DNA of 64,000 nt from JASFHF01 sp050123375 (GCA_050123375.1 JASFHF010000002.1:34733-98732); one strand, 5' to 3'. Counted from the first letter of the stretch, positions 35,655-44,645 are shown. Notes: generated by a model not told the origin, from the sequence alone. A program made the numbers and translations.

Positions 35655-38201
35655 ATGGATATAATAAAACAGCAGAATTTTGAAATTTTTGAAAGTATGT
35701 TATTTCCTTTTTGTTGTAAAGACATTAAGGGAAAATATATCATCTGTAATGATGCTTATGCTAAATTACTTAATTTTAAGTCTAAAAATGACTTAATTGG
35801 AAAATTAGAAAACACTTTGCTTAGCAAGAAGACAGCGGCTTTACTCAGCAAATATGATGACGAAATAATTGCAAAAAATAGTAAAAAAATATTTGCTTTA
35901 GAAATAGATGCTTTACCTAAAGCCGAAAGATTACTAGTGCTGAAATACCCATGTAATGAGTTTAAAAAAATTAAGGGGGTGTTTTCTATTCTAATTAGTC
36001 TTGATAATGAAGACATAATAGAGAATATTCGTAATGCTTGTTTGGATTTACAAGATGTAACCCAAATTAATGGATCTTCTTTTTTGAAAAATATTATAGC
36101 AAACTTGCCGGGAAGTATATATTGGAAAGATCGCAATGGAGTATATTTAGGATGCAATAATTATGTTGCTTAAATGGCTGGAGTTGCATCGCCAGATGAG
36201 GTAATTGGAAAAACAGATGAAGACTTTCATTGGAAAAATTTAGCTGATGAAGTGCGAAAAGATGAGCAAGAAGTTATGAATACCGGCATACCTAAAAAAT
36301 TAGAAATAGCCGGCCCTTCTGTAGGTGGAAAGCCTGCTGTATTTTTAGCAACCAAATATCCACTATATGGTAAAAACGGTAAAGTAATAGGTATTCTTTG
36401 TACATCCTTGGATATTACAGAACGTAAAAGAGCAGAGCAGCAGTTAAAAGAAACCAAAAACAAATTAGAAGAATTAAATGCTCTAAAGGATCAATTTATA
36501 GAAAATATGGAACACGATTTAAGAACTCCAAGCTCTGGTATTATGGGTATGACCAAAATTCTTGAAGAGCGAGAAACTGATTCAGAAAAAAAGAAAATCT
36601 TACATCTGCTTTCACAAGCATCTGAAAGACTGTTAAATGTTTTAAATGGAATTGTAGCATTTGATAAAGCAGAAGCTGGCGTTTTGTCAATAGTAAATAA
36701 AAAATTCTCAATTAAAAAAATTGTTAGTGACATTTTTGCCATGGAAATGCCGACAGTTGTAACTAAAAAATTAAAATTAACAGTGAAATATGATGACAAT
36801 ATTTCAGACATGATCATTAGCGATGAACAACGGATTTTTAGAATTTTATTAAATTTGATTGGTAATGCAATTAAATTTACACATCGAGGCCATGTAACTG
36901 TCTATGTAAAAATGCCTAATATCATTGATAAACAAAATGCTATTTTACAACTTATTGTAGAGGATACTGGTATAGGAATACCTGCTGATAAAATAAACAG
37001 TATTTATAAACGTTTTGTGCGTGGTACACCAGCTAATCAGGGAATTTATGAAGGTTTAGGTTTAGGGTTGTCTATGGTAAAGCATTTTATTGAAGATATT
37101 GAAGGCGAAATAGATGTGGAAAGCACTTTAGGCAAAGGTACTAAATTTACTTGCACTATACCGATTAAACTACCTTTGTTAAGTAACAACTCTATAGAAG
37201 CTAAGCTGGCAAAAACGGAAAAAACAGAAAAAACCAAGAAGGCAAAAAAAGTAAAGAAAGTAAAACCGAAACAAAGAATGAAAACAACAAAAGCAATAAA
37301 AAAATCAAAGATTGTAAAAACTACGGCGGAAAAAAAGAGTATAAAATCACCAAAATCCATAAAAGCAGTAAAATCCAACAAATCAGGAACCAGAGTATTA
37401 TTAGTTGAAGATGATATTCTAGCTCAAACAATGGCATCAAATATGATAAAAGAAAAGTTGACTAATAATTTAGATATTGCAGATTCTGGGGAAGAAGCTA
37501 TAAAACTTACTGATAAAAATAAATATGATTTAATTTTCATGGATATTGGTTTGCCAAATACTAAAGGATACGATGTTACTCGTAAAATCAGAAAGTCCAA
37601 AACAGGTAAAAATCAAAAAACAGTAATTGTTGCTTTAACTGCTCATGTTTCACAGAAAGAAAAGAAAAAATGTTTTGATGCACAAATGAATTGTTTTTTA
37701 ACTAAACCATTAACTATAAACAAAATAAAGGAAGTTTTAAAGGAATTGTTATCTGGGGGATTTACAGAAACAAAGATTAAAGAAACGCAGAAACCAAAAA
37801 AATCAAAAGAAGCATCGAAAACTAAAACATCTAAAAAAATGTCAGTAAGCAGTGATTTATTAAAAATCGAAGGAAAGGTTATCGACCTTAAGCTTGGCAT
37901 GGAAAAACTTAGCTGTGACGCTGAACAAGCTAAAAAGACAATTGAATTGTTTATTAAACTGCTTAAAGAAGAAATGCCACAGCTTGTTAAAGCCAAAGAT
38001 AAAGGTGATTGGAAAACCGTAAAAGACCTTGCGCACAAACACCGTGGCGGAAGTTTATATTGCGGGGTTCCGAGATTACAGCAAGCTTTCACAAACCTAG
38101 AACATTATCTGATTACCGATAAAACGGAGCTACGCGAGCAATTATATCAACAATTACTTGATGAAATTGATAAGCTTTACGCAGCACAAGAAAAAGCATA
38201 A
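35655..38201 (+). pseudogene. Hybrid sensor histidine kinase interrupted by an in-frame stop
   Basis: One continuous frame is broken only by TAA at 36171-36173; the next codon is ATG in the same frame. Before the stop are a PAS-like domain and the first half of a second PAS (S-I-Y-W-K-D-R-N-G-V-Y-L-G-C-N-N-Y-V-A). After it the same PAS continues without loss (M-A-G-V-A-S-P-D-E-V-I-G-K-T-D-E-D-F), then H-box (M-E-H-D-L-R-T-P), N-box, V-E-D-T-G-I-G-I-P, G-L-G-L-S-M-V, a Lys-rich linker, a receiver domain (phospho-Asp in F-M-D-I-G-L-P) and an HPt domain (H-K-H-R-G-G-S-L-Y-C). The stop lies where a Lys or Gln is usual, so AAA or CAA to TAA would explain it. The downstream part could be made from the ATG at 36174 as a kinase lacking its full sensor. 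Start 35655 follows AAGGAA. It is just downstream of the NRPS and may have controlled it. Confidence 0.8.
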
Positions 38202-38434
38202 GTTAATTTATGGTAATCTGTAATAGTTGGACACAACATCGTGTGCCAATAATGACGGTATGTTTGCATCGATAATTTATTCCCATTGCTTGTAATTTGT
38301 GGCTTAAATTTCTTTCCCTGTATATTTACAAGATACAATGGATGGTAAAGGAATTGTTTTGGGCGGACAAAGATGGCCGGATGTTTTGTCTATAAAACTA
38401 AAGATGTGAATAATAACGCACAAATAATATTACA

Positions 38435-38523
38435 GTGGTTTCCCCACGTCACTATGGATAATTGGTGTCCATAGTGACGTGGGGAAACCACGTTCCGAAA
38501 CCCTTGTGTAGAAAGGGTTTCGG
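38435..38523. repeat. Pair of perfect hairpins (24-bp and 11-bp arms)
   Basis: 38435-38458 and 38468-38491 are perfect inverted repeats of 24 bases around a nine-base loop. Three bases on, CCGAAACCCTT (38495-38505) pairs with AAGGGTTTCGG (38513-38523). Their GC content is much above the surroundings. No T-run follows. The preceding 230 bases after the kinase gene hold nothing recognisable. Confidence 0.85.
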
Positions 38524-38596
38524 CCGATTTAAAGCGAGAAAGTTGGGTGTACAGCGGGAATAAAAGTTTACAGTTTAAAAATACAGGTTAAAGTCA

Positions 38597-38688
38597 GGTT
38601 TTAGGCGGATGAAAAATGGGTATGGAAAGGCGAGTAGTAAAAATCACATTAGGTGTCTAAAATATCCATTTTTCATCCGCCTAAAACC
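38597..38688. repeat. Inverted repeat with 23-bp perfect arms
   Basis: 38597-38619 and 38666-38688 are perfect inverted repeats around a 46-base loop. The sequence is unrelated to the hairpin just upstream. It ends directly before the motif and promoter at 38695-38748. Confidence 0.8.
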
Positions 38689-38720
38689 ATGATTTTGTAT
38701 ATAAAAATGCAGAATTTTTC

Positions 38721-38748
38721 TTGACAAATTCGCATGTTTGTCTATACT
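38721..38748 (+). promoter_or_regulatory. Strong sigma-70 promoter in the gene desert
   Basis: Consensus TTGACA at 38721-38726, 16-base spacer, TATACT at 38743-38748: one of the best promoter matches in the window. An island motif copy (TTGTATATAAAAATGCAG) overlaps its upstream side at 38695-38714. No protein gene follows for 650 bases. Confidence 0.65.
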
Positions 38749-38754
38749 TACAGT

Positions 38755-38945
38755 ACAAGTCGATGCCCAGTGGACTATAACTTCTGGGTGAACGCGAAAG
38801 ATCCTATGAGAAACGCGTGAAGGTTTAAGTATTAAGCCTTTAGGATAATACAAAGTTAGGTTTGTATATCATGATGCTAAGTGGTTTCTATAACCACATT
38901 TCCGATGAAAGACAATAAAATCTTTATGATTTTATTGTTCCCTTC
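38755..38945 (+). ncRNA. Candidate structured small RNA
   Basis: Downstream of the strong promoter, about 190 bases fold well by eye: CCCAG/CTGGG, an outer stem ATCCTA/TAGGAT enclosing AAGGTTTAA/TTAAGCCTT, then GTGGTT/AACCAC, and finally CAATAAAATC/GATTTTATTG with a short T-rich tail that could end the transcript. No open frame with a ribosome site is seen. Family unknown. Judged from promoter and pairing only. Confidence 0.4.
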
Positions 38946-39413
38946 TGATGTTAGTATATTTGGGAAATCATTTTTCTAAATATGCCGCTATTGTTGTCGC
39001 AATTTAATAACAGCCAAATTATTATAAAATGAAAGTTTAAATCTGCTGCAAAGCAACAATTTAAAATTTTCAATTTAATAATTTTATTAGTTTGTATTGC
39101 GATAATGTTTGTAGTTTGTGACTAAATTAAGTAAACAACTTAAAATTAGTGTTTTGTATCAGTGTCAAAAAATCAATATGAATAATAGGTTAATTTGAAA
39201 TTGTGAGTTTTGACAATTATTCAGTCTTAACAAAATTACATATATGCAATTTTTGAAGATACAGTTTATAACAAAAGTGCAAGTTAATTTTTAATCGGTT
39301 ACAAGTAATAACAGAGTCAATTTTATCAATATTTTCAATATTAAATTTTTGTTAGGTAAAAATGCAATATCATTTTTAATCTAGTTTATTAACTATAATA
39401 TAGGAGTAATGTT
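38946..39413. other. AT-rich non-coding stretch
   Basis: No gene or strong hairpin seen. One island motif copy (TTATAACAAAAGTGCAAG at 39266-39283) lies about 140 bases before the next ATG, and GTAAAAATGCAATA follows near 39356. A good ribosome site (AGGAG) precedes the 89-residue gene. Confidence 0.4.
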
Positions 39414-39683
39414 ATGTGTGCAAAAAATATCAATGATTCAATTGAAACAATTAATGAAAATAAATTAATTGATAATGCTGAATCAATATCAAATAAATCA
39501 TCTGAGGAAACGAGAAAATTTCTACTAACCGAGGAGCATTTTGAAAAAATAAAAGAGGTTCAACGTGAAATTTTTGAGAAAACTGAGATATCACCTTCAA
39601 TTCGAAAAATAGTCAATATGTTAATTACCAAAGAATCAATTGATAATTTAAAAGACGAATTAATTCGAAAATTTGAAGAATAG
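39414..39683 (+). CDS. Small charged protein, possible mobile-element accessory
   Basis: An 89-residue acidic protein with no membrane segment. The C-terminal half (R-E-I-F-E-K-T-E-I-S-P-S-I-R-K-I-V-N-M-L-I-T-K-E-S) has the strand-helix-helix look of plasmid ribbon-helix-helix proteins, but a match is not certain. It stands before the remnant of an integrase gene (39936), in a place where integrative elements often carry a small DNA-binding accessory gene. TAGGAGTA precedes the ATG. Confidence 0.55.
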   Translation: MCAKNINDSIETINENKLIDNAESISNKSSEETRKFLLTEEHFEKIKEVQREIFEKTEISPSIRKIVNMLITKESIDNLKDELIRKFEE

Positions 39684-39935
39684 TAAAAGTTGATCGCTAC
39701 GGCAACAAAAAGCCGACCACTGAGAACGTATGTTCCTGCTGGCGTAAGATTCAAGATCAGTACTTTTGCTTCGAAATAATTTTTTAAAAAATTATTTCAG
39801 CCCGCAAATGTATCCAGATAGTGCATTATGACACCAAGTGTTGTAAGCCGGATACTTAGCGCTAATCGAACATCCTATGGGCGATGAAGCAAAAAACCGT
39901 TAGCTTAAGATCAAATGAGCGTGAGGCAATTTAAT

Positions 39936-40103
39936 ATGGGTAAAAAACAACAGTTAAAACAAAGTATATATGTAATGCTTGAACATAATAGAAATGGAGC
40001 GTATGAAACTCAAAGAATTAGGAGAAAAGCTTTATTTGTTTACTTAATTTGCATTATAATTAAATTTGTGTTTAGCAATAAATTTTTTAATCGCTTTGTA
40101 TAG
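39936..40103 (+). pseudogene. N-terminal remnant of a second integrase
   Basis: From the ATG at 39936 about 35 residues (K-K-Q-Q-L-K-Q-S-I-Y-V-M-L-E-H-N-R-N-G-A-Y-E-T-Q) resemble the start of tyrosine integrases with the Phage_int_SAM_2 domain found in integrative conjugative elements. The similarity ends around 40040 and the frame stops at 40103, overlapping the end of a hydrolase gene on the other strand. No catalytic part remains. The 250 bases before it (39684-39935) are non-coding with short hairpins (GAAC/GTTC near 39725, AATAATTTTTT/AAAAAATTATT near 39774-39797) and may be the old integrase leader. Confidence 0.5.
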
Positions 40104-40898
40104 CAATTCTGGTTGTTCAATTTGCAGCATATGTGAAGCTTCAGGAATAATTGCAACTTCAGCATTTTTAATTTTTGCGGCTAAAGTATTGGCTAATTTA
40201 GGTGTTGAAAATTTATCTTCTGCTCCAGTAATAATTAGCGCAGGACATACAATTTTTTTCATTAAATGAACAGCGTTATGTTCCAAACATGCTTGTGCTT
40301 GTCTCTTATAGCTGTAAGAAGATTGTGGATATTTGTTATTTATTTCAAATAAAATAATTTCTTCAATAAATTTTTTGCTGAATAAGTTTTTTTTGGTGTA
40401 AATTTTTTTCATCAAAGACATTACAGTCTCACGAGTAACAGGTTTTATTGCGTTTGGCATAGTTTCAATTTCTTTAATTTTATTTTTTAAATAATCAATG
40501 GCAGCGGGTACTTGTTTGTCAGCCGTACTGCACAGCGATACAGTTGTTATTAAATCAGGATGGTTTGCCGCAAAATGAATAGCGATGAAGCCACCCATTG
40601 AGTGTCCTAATATGTGGGCTGGTGTTAAATTTAATCCTACGATTAATTCAGCAACATCATTCGCCAAATCAGCTATATTATATTTGGTTTCATTGTCTGT
40701 TGTGCTTTGTCCAGAATCACGATTATCAAAAATTAACACTTGATAATCTTTTTTTAAAAGTGGTATTAATTTTCTCCAAATTGTATGATCTCTGGAAAGT
40801 CCACCGATTAGCACATAAGTTTCCGAATTTTTTTTTGGTTTTTCAGTTAATTTGTAATAAATCATCATTCCAGATTTTGTTTTAAATATGGCCATCAT
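40044..40898 (-). CDS. Alpha/beta hydrolase
   Basis: A 284-residue hydrolase. The oxyanion strand G-G-L-S-R-D-H-T-I-W is followed by F-D-N-R-D-S-G-Q-S, the nucleophile elbow L-G-H-S-M-G-G (Ser about 106), the acid in I-T-G-A-E-D-K-F and the His in P-E-A-S-H-M-L. All triad residues are in place. The overall pattern is close to 3-oxoadipate enol-lactonase or BioH-like esterases; the substrate is unknown. It stands alone on the minus strand and its 3' end overlaps the integrase remnant, which suggests that the remnant was trimmed when this region was joined. Confidence 0.8.
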   Translation of the reverse strand: MMAIFKTKSGMMIYYKLTEKPKKNSETYVLIGGLSRDHTIWRKLIPLLKKDYQVLIFDNRDSGQSTTDNETKYNIADLANDVAELIVGLNLTPAHILGHSMGGFIAIHFAANHPDLITTVSLCSTADKQVPAAIDYLKNKIKEIETMPNAIKPVTRETVMSLMKKIYTKKNLFSKKFIEEIILFEINNKYPQSSYSYKRQAQACLEHNAVHLMKKIVCPALIITGAEDKFSTPKLANTLAAKIKNAEVAIIPEASHMLQIEQPELLYKAIKKFIAKHKFNYNAN

Positions 40899-41005
40899 TT
40901 TATTCCGTTTATTGAATAGATTATTAAATTATCGGTAAAAAATGTTTTATTGTCTAGAAAATCTTGTTTATAATTCGTGCAACTATACGTCACGAGGCAA
41001 ATGCT

Positions 41006-42466
41006 ATGAATCAAGTTAATATGAGTAATGCTATACAGCGCAATATTTTGATTCTTTTGTCTTTGGCTGAATTTTGGGATTTGTTGAGTTTTTTTGGTAC
41101 AGTTGCAATCGTTGTTTTATATACTACAAAGGTTTTCTTATTTTCCGATCAATTAAGTTATACAATATATGGCATCTATCTTGCTTTGCTATGCGGTTTA
41201 CCTATGGTTGGTGGATTATTAACGGATAAATTTTTTGGTTATTATCGTTCAATTGTTATAGGTGCATTGATGTTAATTCTGGGTAATTTATTTCTTGTAA
41301 TTCAAAGTACCACTTTTTTGTATTTAGGTTTAGCGGCAACAATTTGCGGTACTAGTTTATACAAAACGACTTGCACCAGTTTAGTAGGAACGATTTATCA
41401 AGATGATTCGCAAACCAAGGACAAAGCATATACGTTTTTTTATGCTGTGTTAAATTGTGGAGCAATTGTTGGGCCTATAATATATGGAATTATTGCGAAA
41501 TTTTTTGGGTGGCATGCCTGCTTTTTGTTTAGTGCAATAGGACTTTCTTTTTGCTTGTTACTTATAGTAATTAAAAGGAATTATTTTAAAAACGTAATAC
41601 ATTCAAGTACCAAGCCTAACAATAATATATTTATGTACGTGTGGCTGGTAGCTGTCTATTTGACTGTTAGTTTTACGTTTTTTTGGCATAAAGATTTTGG
41701 CGGTATATTAATAGCATTTTTTGTTGTAAGTCTAATCATTTTTTACCGCTTGTTACACAAATATACTTTAATTGAGAGAAAAAGACTTTATGGTGTTCTC
41801 GTTCTATTATTTTTCTGTATGTTCTTTTTTGCAGCTAGTTTGCAGGTTGGAAGTTCTTTAACTTTATTTTTGAATCGTTTTGTAGATCGTACTTTGTTTG
41901 GTTGGAAAATGCCGACAGCATTTTTTGCTTCTCTTGATCCGTTATTTGTTGTTTTGGCTGCGCCAATTTTCACTTTAATGTGGGTGAAATTTGCAAAAAC
42001 AAACAAAGATCCTACGGCATCAATAAAGCTTGTATGGGGGCTAGTTATAGGCGGGATCGGTTTTTTATGTTTCTGGTTATCTGCTGAATTAAGTATTTGG
42101 CATTACCATTATTTGGTTTTAATGTTGTTATTGGGCGGATACGTTTTTATAGGTGCGGGCGAAATATGTTTGTCACCCGCAGTTTTAAGTGCGATAAATA
42201 GTTATAGTCCTAAAAGTATAGCAAATACTATGGCGGGCACATGGTATTTGTCTATGGCGTTTGCAGGATATTTAGGCAGTATAATTGCTATAGGTGGTAG
42301 TTATAGCATTCGTAAGCTTGCGCATCATGTTAAATTTATTCACTTATCAAATATAAACGCTTTTGCTCATACTTTTCTTGTGATTTCCATTGTAGCAATA
42401 TTTGCGGCAGGAATTTTATTTTTGTTTTCACGAACTATAAATAGATTAATAAATCAGGAAAGCTAA
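41006..42466 (+). CDS. POT/PTR2-family peptide transporter, divergent
   Basis: A 486-residue membrane protein with 12-14 helices, of the proton-dependent oligopeptide transporter family. The order of helices and the blocks G-L-P-M-V-G-G-L-L-T-D-K-F-F-G-Y-Y-R-S-I and F-Y-A-V-L-N-C-G-A-I-V-G-P-I fit. The proton-coupling motif of helix 1, normally ExxERFxYYG, reads E-F-W-D-L-L-S-F-F-G, losing the Arg, so coupling or substrate may differ. The penultimate region S-P-A-V-L-S-A-I-N-S-Y-S-P matches the usual S-P-x-G-x-S. The ATG at 41006 with GAGG upstream is chosen over 40964. A terminator follows. Role: peptide uptake, or release of an island product; only the family is sure. Confidence 0.8.
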   Translation: MNQVNMSNAIQRNILILLSLAEFWDLLSFFGTVAIVVLYTTKVFLFSDQLSYTIYGIYLALLCGLPMVGGLLTDKFFGYYRSIVIGALMLILGNLFLVIQSTTFLYLGLAATICGTSLYKTTCTSLVGTIYQDDSQTKDKAYTFFYAVLNCGAIVGPIIYGIIAKFFGWHACFLFSAIGLSFCLLLIVIKRNYFKNVIHSSTKPNNNIFMYVWLVAVYLTVSFTFFWHKDFGGILIAFFVVSLIIFYRLLHKYTLIERKRLYGVLVLLFFCMFFFAASLQVGSSLTLFLNRFVDRTLFGWKMPTAFFASLDPLFVVLAAPIFTLMWVKFAKTNKDPTASIKLVWGLVIGGIGFLCFWLSAELSIWHYHYLVLMLLLGGYVFIGAGEICLSPAVLSAINSYSPKSIANTMAGTWYLSMAFAGYLGSIIAIGGSYSIRKLAHHVKFIHLSNINAFAHTFLVISIVAIFAAGILFLFSRTINRLINQES

Positions 42467-42473
42467 ATTGAAA

Positions 42474-42508
42474 CACGGGAAATTAAAATTTCCCGTGAAT
42501 ATTTTTTT
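42474..42508 (+). terminator. Rho-independent terminator after the POT gene
   Basis: CACGGGAAATT pairs with AATTTCCCGTG and is followed by AATATTTTTTT. Confidence 0.85.
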
Positions 42509-42622
42509 AGGTTTTAAAAATTAAGATGGCATGATTTAACCCTCCTGTAGGCTAGTGAAAGATTATCCATTAAGACAATCATTAGCAGTTTATCAAAAAA
42601 TGAAAAAAAATCAAAAAATAAT

Positions 42623-42650
42623 TTAACTTTTGTAAAAAATAGATTAAAAT
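42623..42650 (+). promoter_or_regulatory. Promoter of the methyltransferase operon
   Basis: TTAACT at 42623-42628, 16-base spacer, TAAAAT at 42645-42650, about 20 bases before the GTG at 42672. Confidence 0.4.
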
Positions 42651-42671
42651 GTACAATTATTAATAAATATA

Positions 42672-43439
42672 GTGGGAAATGTGATCAATAATTCAGCATA
42701 TTCGAAAATGTTACAAATGCAAACCGATATGTGTTTCCCTTTTGAATATAATTTTTACAATAAGGTGGGTATAGGAAATATGCACACAGTAGTGGAGATA
42801 GGTTGCGGTAATGCTTATTTTTTAAACAAATTATGCTCTTACTTTCCGCATCCAAAATATCTTGGCTATGATCATTGTGATGAGTTGATTAAAGAAGCTC
42901 GTTTAAAAAACTCAGATGACAGAATAATTGTACGTTTAGGCTCGATTGAAAACTTGTCAGAAATGGTAGATGGTATAATTTTGCGCCTTATTATGCATCA
43001 AATATCTGAAAGGAAAGATTTTTTAAAAAAGGTTGTTGAGAAGTTAAATAATGACGGTACTATATTGGTCGTAGATTCACTAGATATGAAATTTAAAATG
43101 TTTCCAGAACTACCGAAATTTATGGATCGTCTTAAACAACTTCGTAGTATTTTAAGCCCAGGTAATGCAAGTAGGCAGGTTAAAACACATATTGAAGATG
43201 AAATGAAAAATCTTGGGTTTAAATTGTGTGAGCAGGAACACTACTTTATGCCAAGTTTATTGCCAAGATATAAAGAAAAATATAGAAATTATATGATGGC
43301 TACTAATAATATGCTTGGGGATCCACAGGAAGAAATTACGGAAATAGAAGAATGGTACGATAACCCTTCATCATATGCACAGATTGGTTTATTTATGTAT
43401 TCTTTTAAAAAAGCAAGGGGTGATAATCTGGATGTTTAG
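42672..43439 (+). CDS. Class I SAM-dependent methyltransferase
   Basis: About 255 residues. Motif I is V-V-E-I-G-C-G-N-A-Y-F near residue 40, motif II Y-L-G-Y-D-H-C, and motif IV-like D-G-I-I-L-R-L-I-M-H-Q-I-S. The rest resembles small-molecule methyltransferases (Methyltransf_25-like). The start is unsure: GTG at 42672 opens the frame, GTG at 42681 and ATG at 42708 are alternatives; the domain is complete in all. The stop overlaps the start of the next gene, so translation is coupled. It forms an operon with a hydrolase and an Xre regulator. Substrate unknown. Confidence 0.75.
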   Translation: MGNVINNSAYSKMLQMQTDMCFPFEYNFYNKVGIGNMHTVVEIGCGNAYFLNKLCSYFPHPKYLGYDHCDELIKEARLKNSDDRIIVRLGSIENLSEMVDGIILRLIMHQISERKDFLKKVVEKLNNDGTILVVDSLDMKFKMFPELPKFMDRLKQLRSILSPGNASRQVKTHIEDEMKNLGFKLCEQEHYFMPSLLPRYKEKYRNYMMATNNMLGDPQEEITEIEEWYDNPSSYAQIGLFMYSFKKARGDNLDV

Positions 43440-44193
43440 GAAGTTGGATTGGATAGTGGTACCTGGTGGTCCTGGGTTGTCAGCGAAATATTTAAAATGG
43501 GGATTAAGTGAGCCGTTCAAGGAATATAAACTGCATTTTTATAATCCACTGGGTGCGCCGGATGCAGACGAAGATAGAATACCAAAAGTTAATGAATTAG
43601 TTGAACAGATTTTTGAAGTTGCCAAACAAAAAGAATTAAAAAGTTTTGGATTAATTACGCATTCTTTTGGTAATTATCTTGCCATGAGGGCGTTGCAAAA
43701 AAAACAGAATAAAATTAGCTCTATCATAATGATAAGTCCGATGCCGTTCGTATATTCTAAATGGAAAAATGGACTTGCGCAAATTGCCAAGTCTATTCCC
43801 AAAAATGTTTTAGAAAAAATTCAGCAGCTTGCTAAAAAACAAAATAATGGTGCTGAAATATTTAAAGTTTTTTTTCCGTACTACGCATCAAAAACTGCTG
43901 CGTTACCTGATATTCCATTTAGCTTAAAAACATGTGATGCAATATCTGCTCAGGTTGATGAATATGACGATACAGAATTGCTAAAGTCTTGCAAATTGCC
44001 GTGGGTGTGTATTATAGGAGACAAAGATCCTTTGTTTGTTGAAAAAAAATTATTGCAAAATGATACTATTGTTGTTTTTGGAACTGGGCATTATCCGTTT
44101 TTTGAGGATCCTAAAAAATTTAATGATGCTGTGAAAAAAGTAGAGGAAAAATTATGTCAAAAACAAATAACAGTAACGCAAAACTCGTTTTAA
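43432..44193 (+). CDS. Alpha/beta hydrolase, second
   Basis: A 253-residue hydrolase: V-P-G-G-P-G-L-S as the oxyanion loop (prolyl iminopeptidase-like), nucleophile elbow I-T-H-S-F-G-N (Ser about 88), acid in I-G-D-K-D-P-L-F and His in G-T-G-H-Y-P-F. The ATG at 43432 overlaps the methyltransferase stop. The P-G-G-P-G motif is typical of peptidases of family S33 and related thioesterases. With a methyltransferase before it and an Xre gene overlapping its end by 40 bases, it is part of a tight three-gene operon. The role is not evident. Confidence 0.75.
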   Translation: MFRKLDWIVVPGGPGLSAKYLKWGLSEPFKEYKLHFYNPLGAPDADEDRIPKVNELVEQIFEVAKQKELKSFGLITHSFGNYLAMRALQKKQNKISSIIMISPMPFVYSKWKNGLAQIAKSIPKNVLEKIQQLAKKQNNGAEIFKVFFPYYASKTAALPDIPFSLKTCDAISAQVDEYDDTELLKSCKLPWVCIIGDKDPLFVEKKLLQNDTIVVFGTGHYPFFEDPKKFNDAVKKVEEKLCQKQITVTQNSF

Positions 44194-44645
44194 AATTACG
44201 CAATATTCGTAGAGAGAAAGGATTATCCATTCATGATTTAGCGAATAAAGCTGGTATTGGATATCAAAAAGTTGGCCGCGTGGAGCGTGGTGAAACACAA
44301 ATTAGTGTTGAAATGTTACATCGATTGGCTAAAGTTTTAAACGTTCCATATTCTCAATTATTGGAAGAAGAAGGTGTAAAAAAACTGGAAAATGACTTAA
44401 GAGAAAAAAAAGCTAAGGAAACCAATGTTTATATAATTCCAAGTATATATAAAGAAATTGAAAAACTATGCAAAAAGCACAGTATTTCGGTAGGAAGTTC
44501 TGTGAAGGTTCATATCGCCACAACTATCTTTAAGGTGATTCAAGATATTCACATAAATGAGAAAGATGAGGAAGAAATGGTAAAAGCTTTTTTTCAAGGA
44601 TTTGATGCCATTTTTGAAAGATTTGTTGTGTCGCAAATGAACTAA
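44154..44645 (+). CDS. Xre-family regulator with C-terminal helical domain
   Basis: A 163-residue protein. Residues 10-70 are a Cro/C1 helix-turn-helix: L-R-N-I-R-R-E-K-G-L-S-I-H-D-L-A-N-K-A-G-I-G-Y-Q-K-V-G-R-V-E-R-G-E-T-Q-I-S. The C-terminal 90 residues are helical (perhaps for dimerisation). The start lies inside the hydrolase gene, a 40-base overlap. The 3' end overlaps the end of the caspase-STAND gene on the other strand by 116 bases, so the two genes converge and share sequence; antisense effects are possible. Confidence 0.85.
   Translation: MSKTNNSNAKLVLKLRNIRREKGLSIHDLANKAGIGYQKVGRVERGETQISVEMLHRLAKVLNVPYSQLLEEEGVKKLENDLREKKAKETNVYIIPSIYKEIEKLCKKHSISVGSSVKVHIATTIFKVIQDIHINEKDEEEMVKAFFQGFDAIFERFVVSQMN

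Noticed and set aside
38644..38853. 69-codon minus-strand frame over the 38.7-kb region
   Set aside because: It covers an inverted-repeat arm, a strong opposite promoter and RNA-like hairpins, and has no ribosome site.
38200..39413. Retron or diversity-generating retroelement, because of structured non-coding DNA
   Set aside because: No reverse transcriptase gene anywhere in the window.
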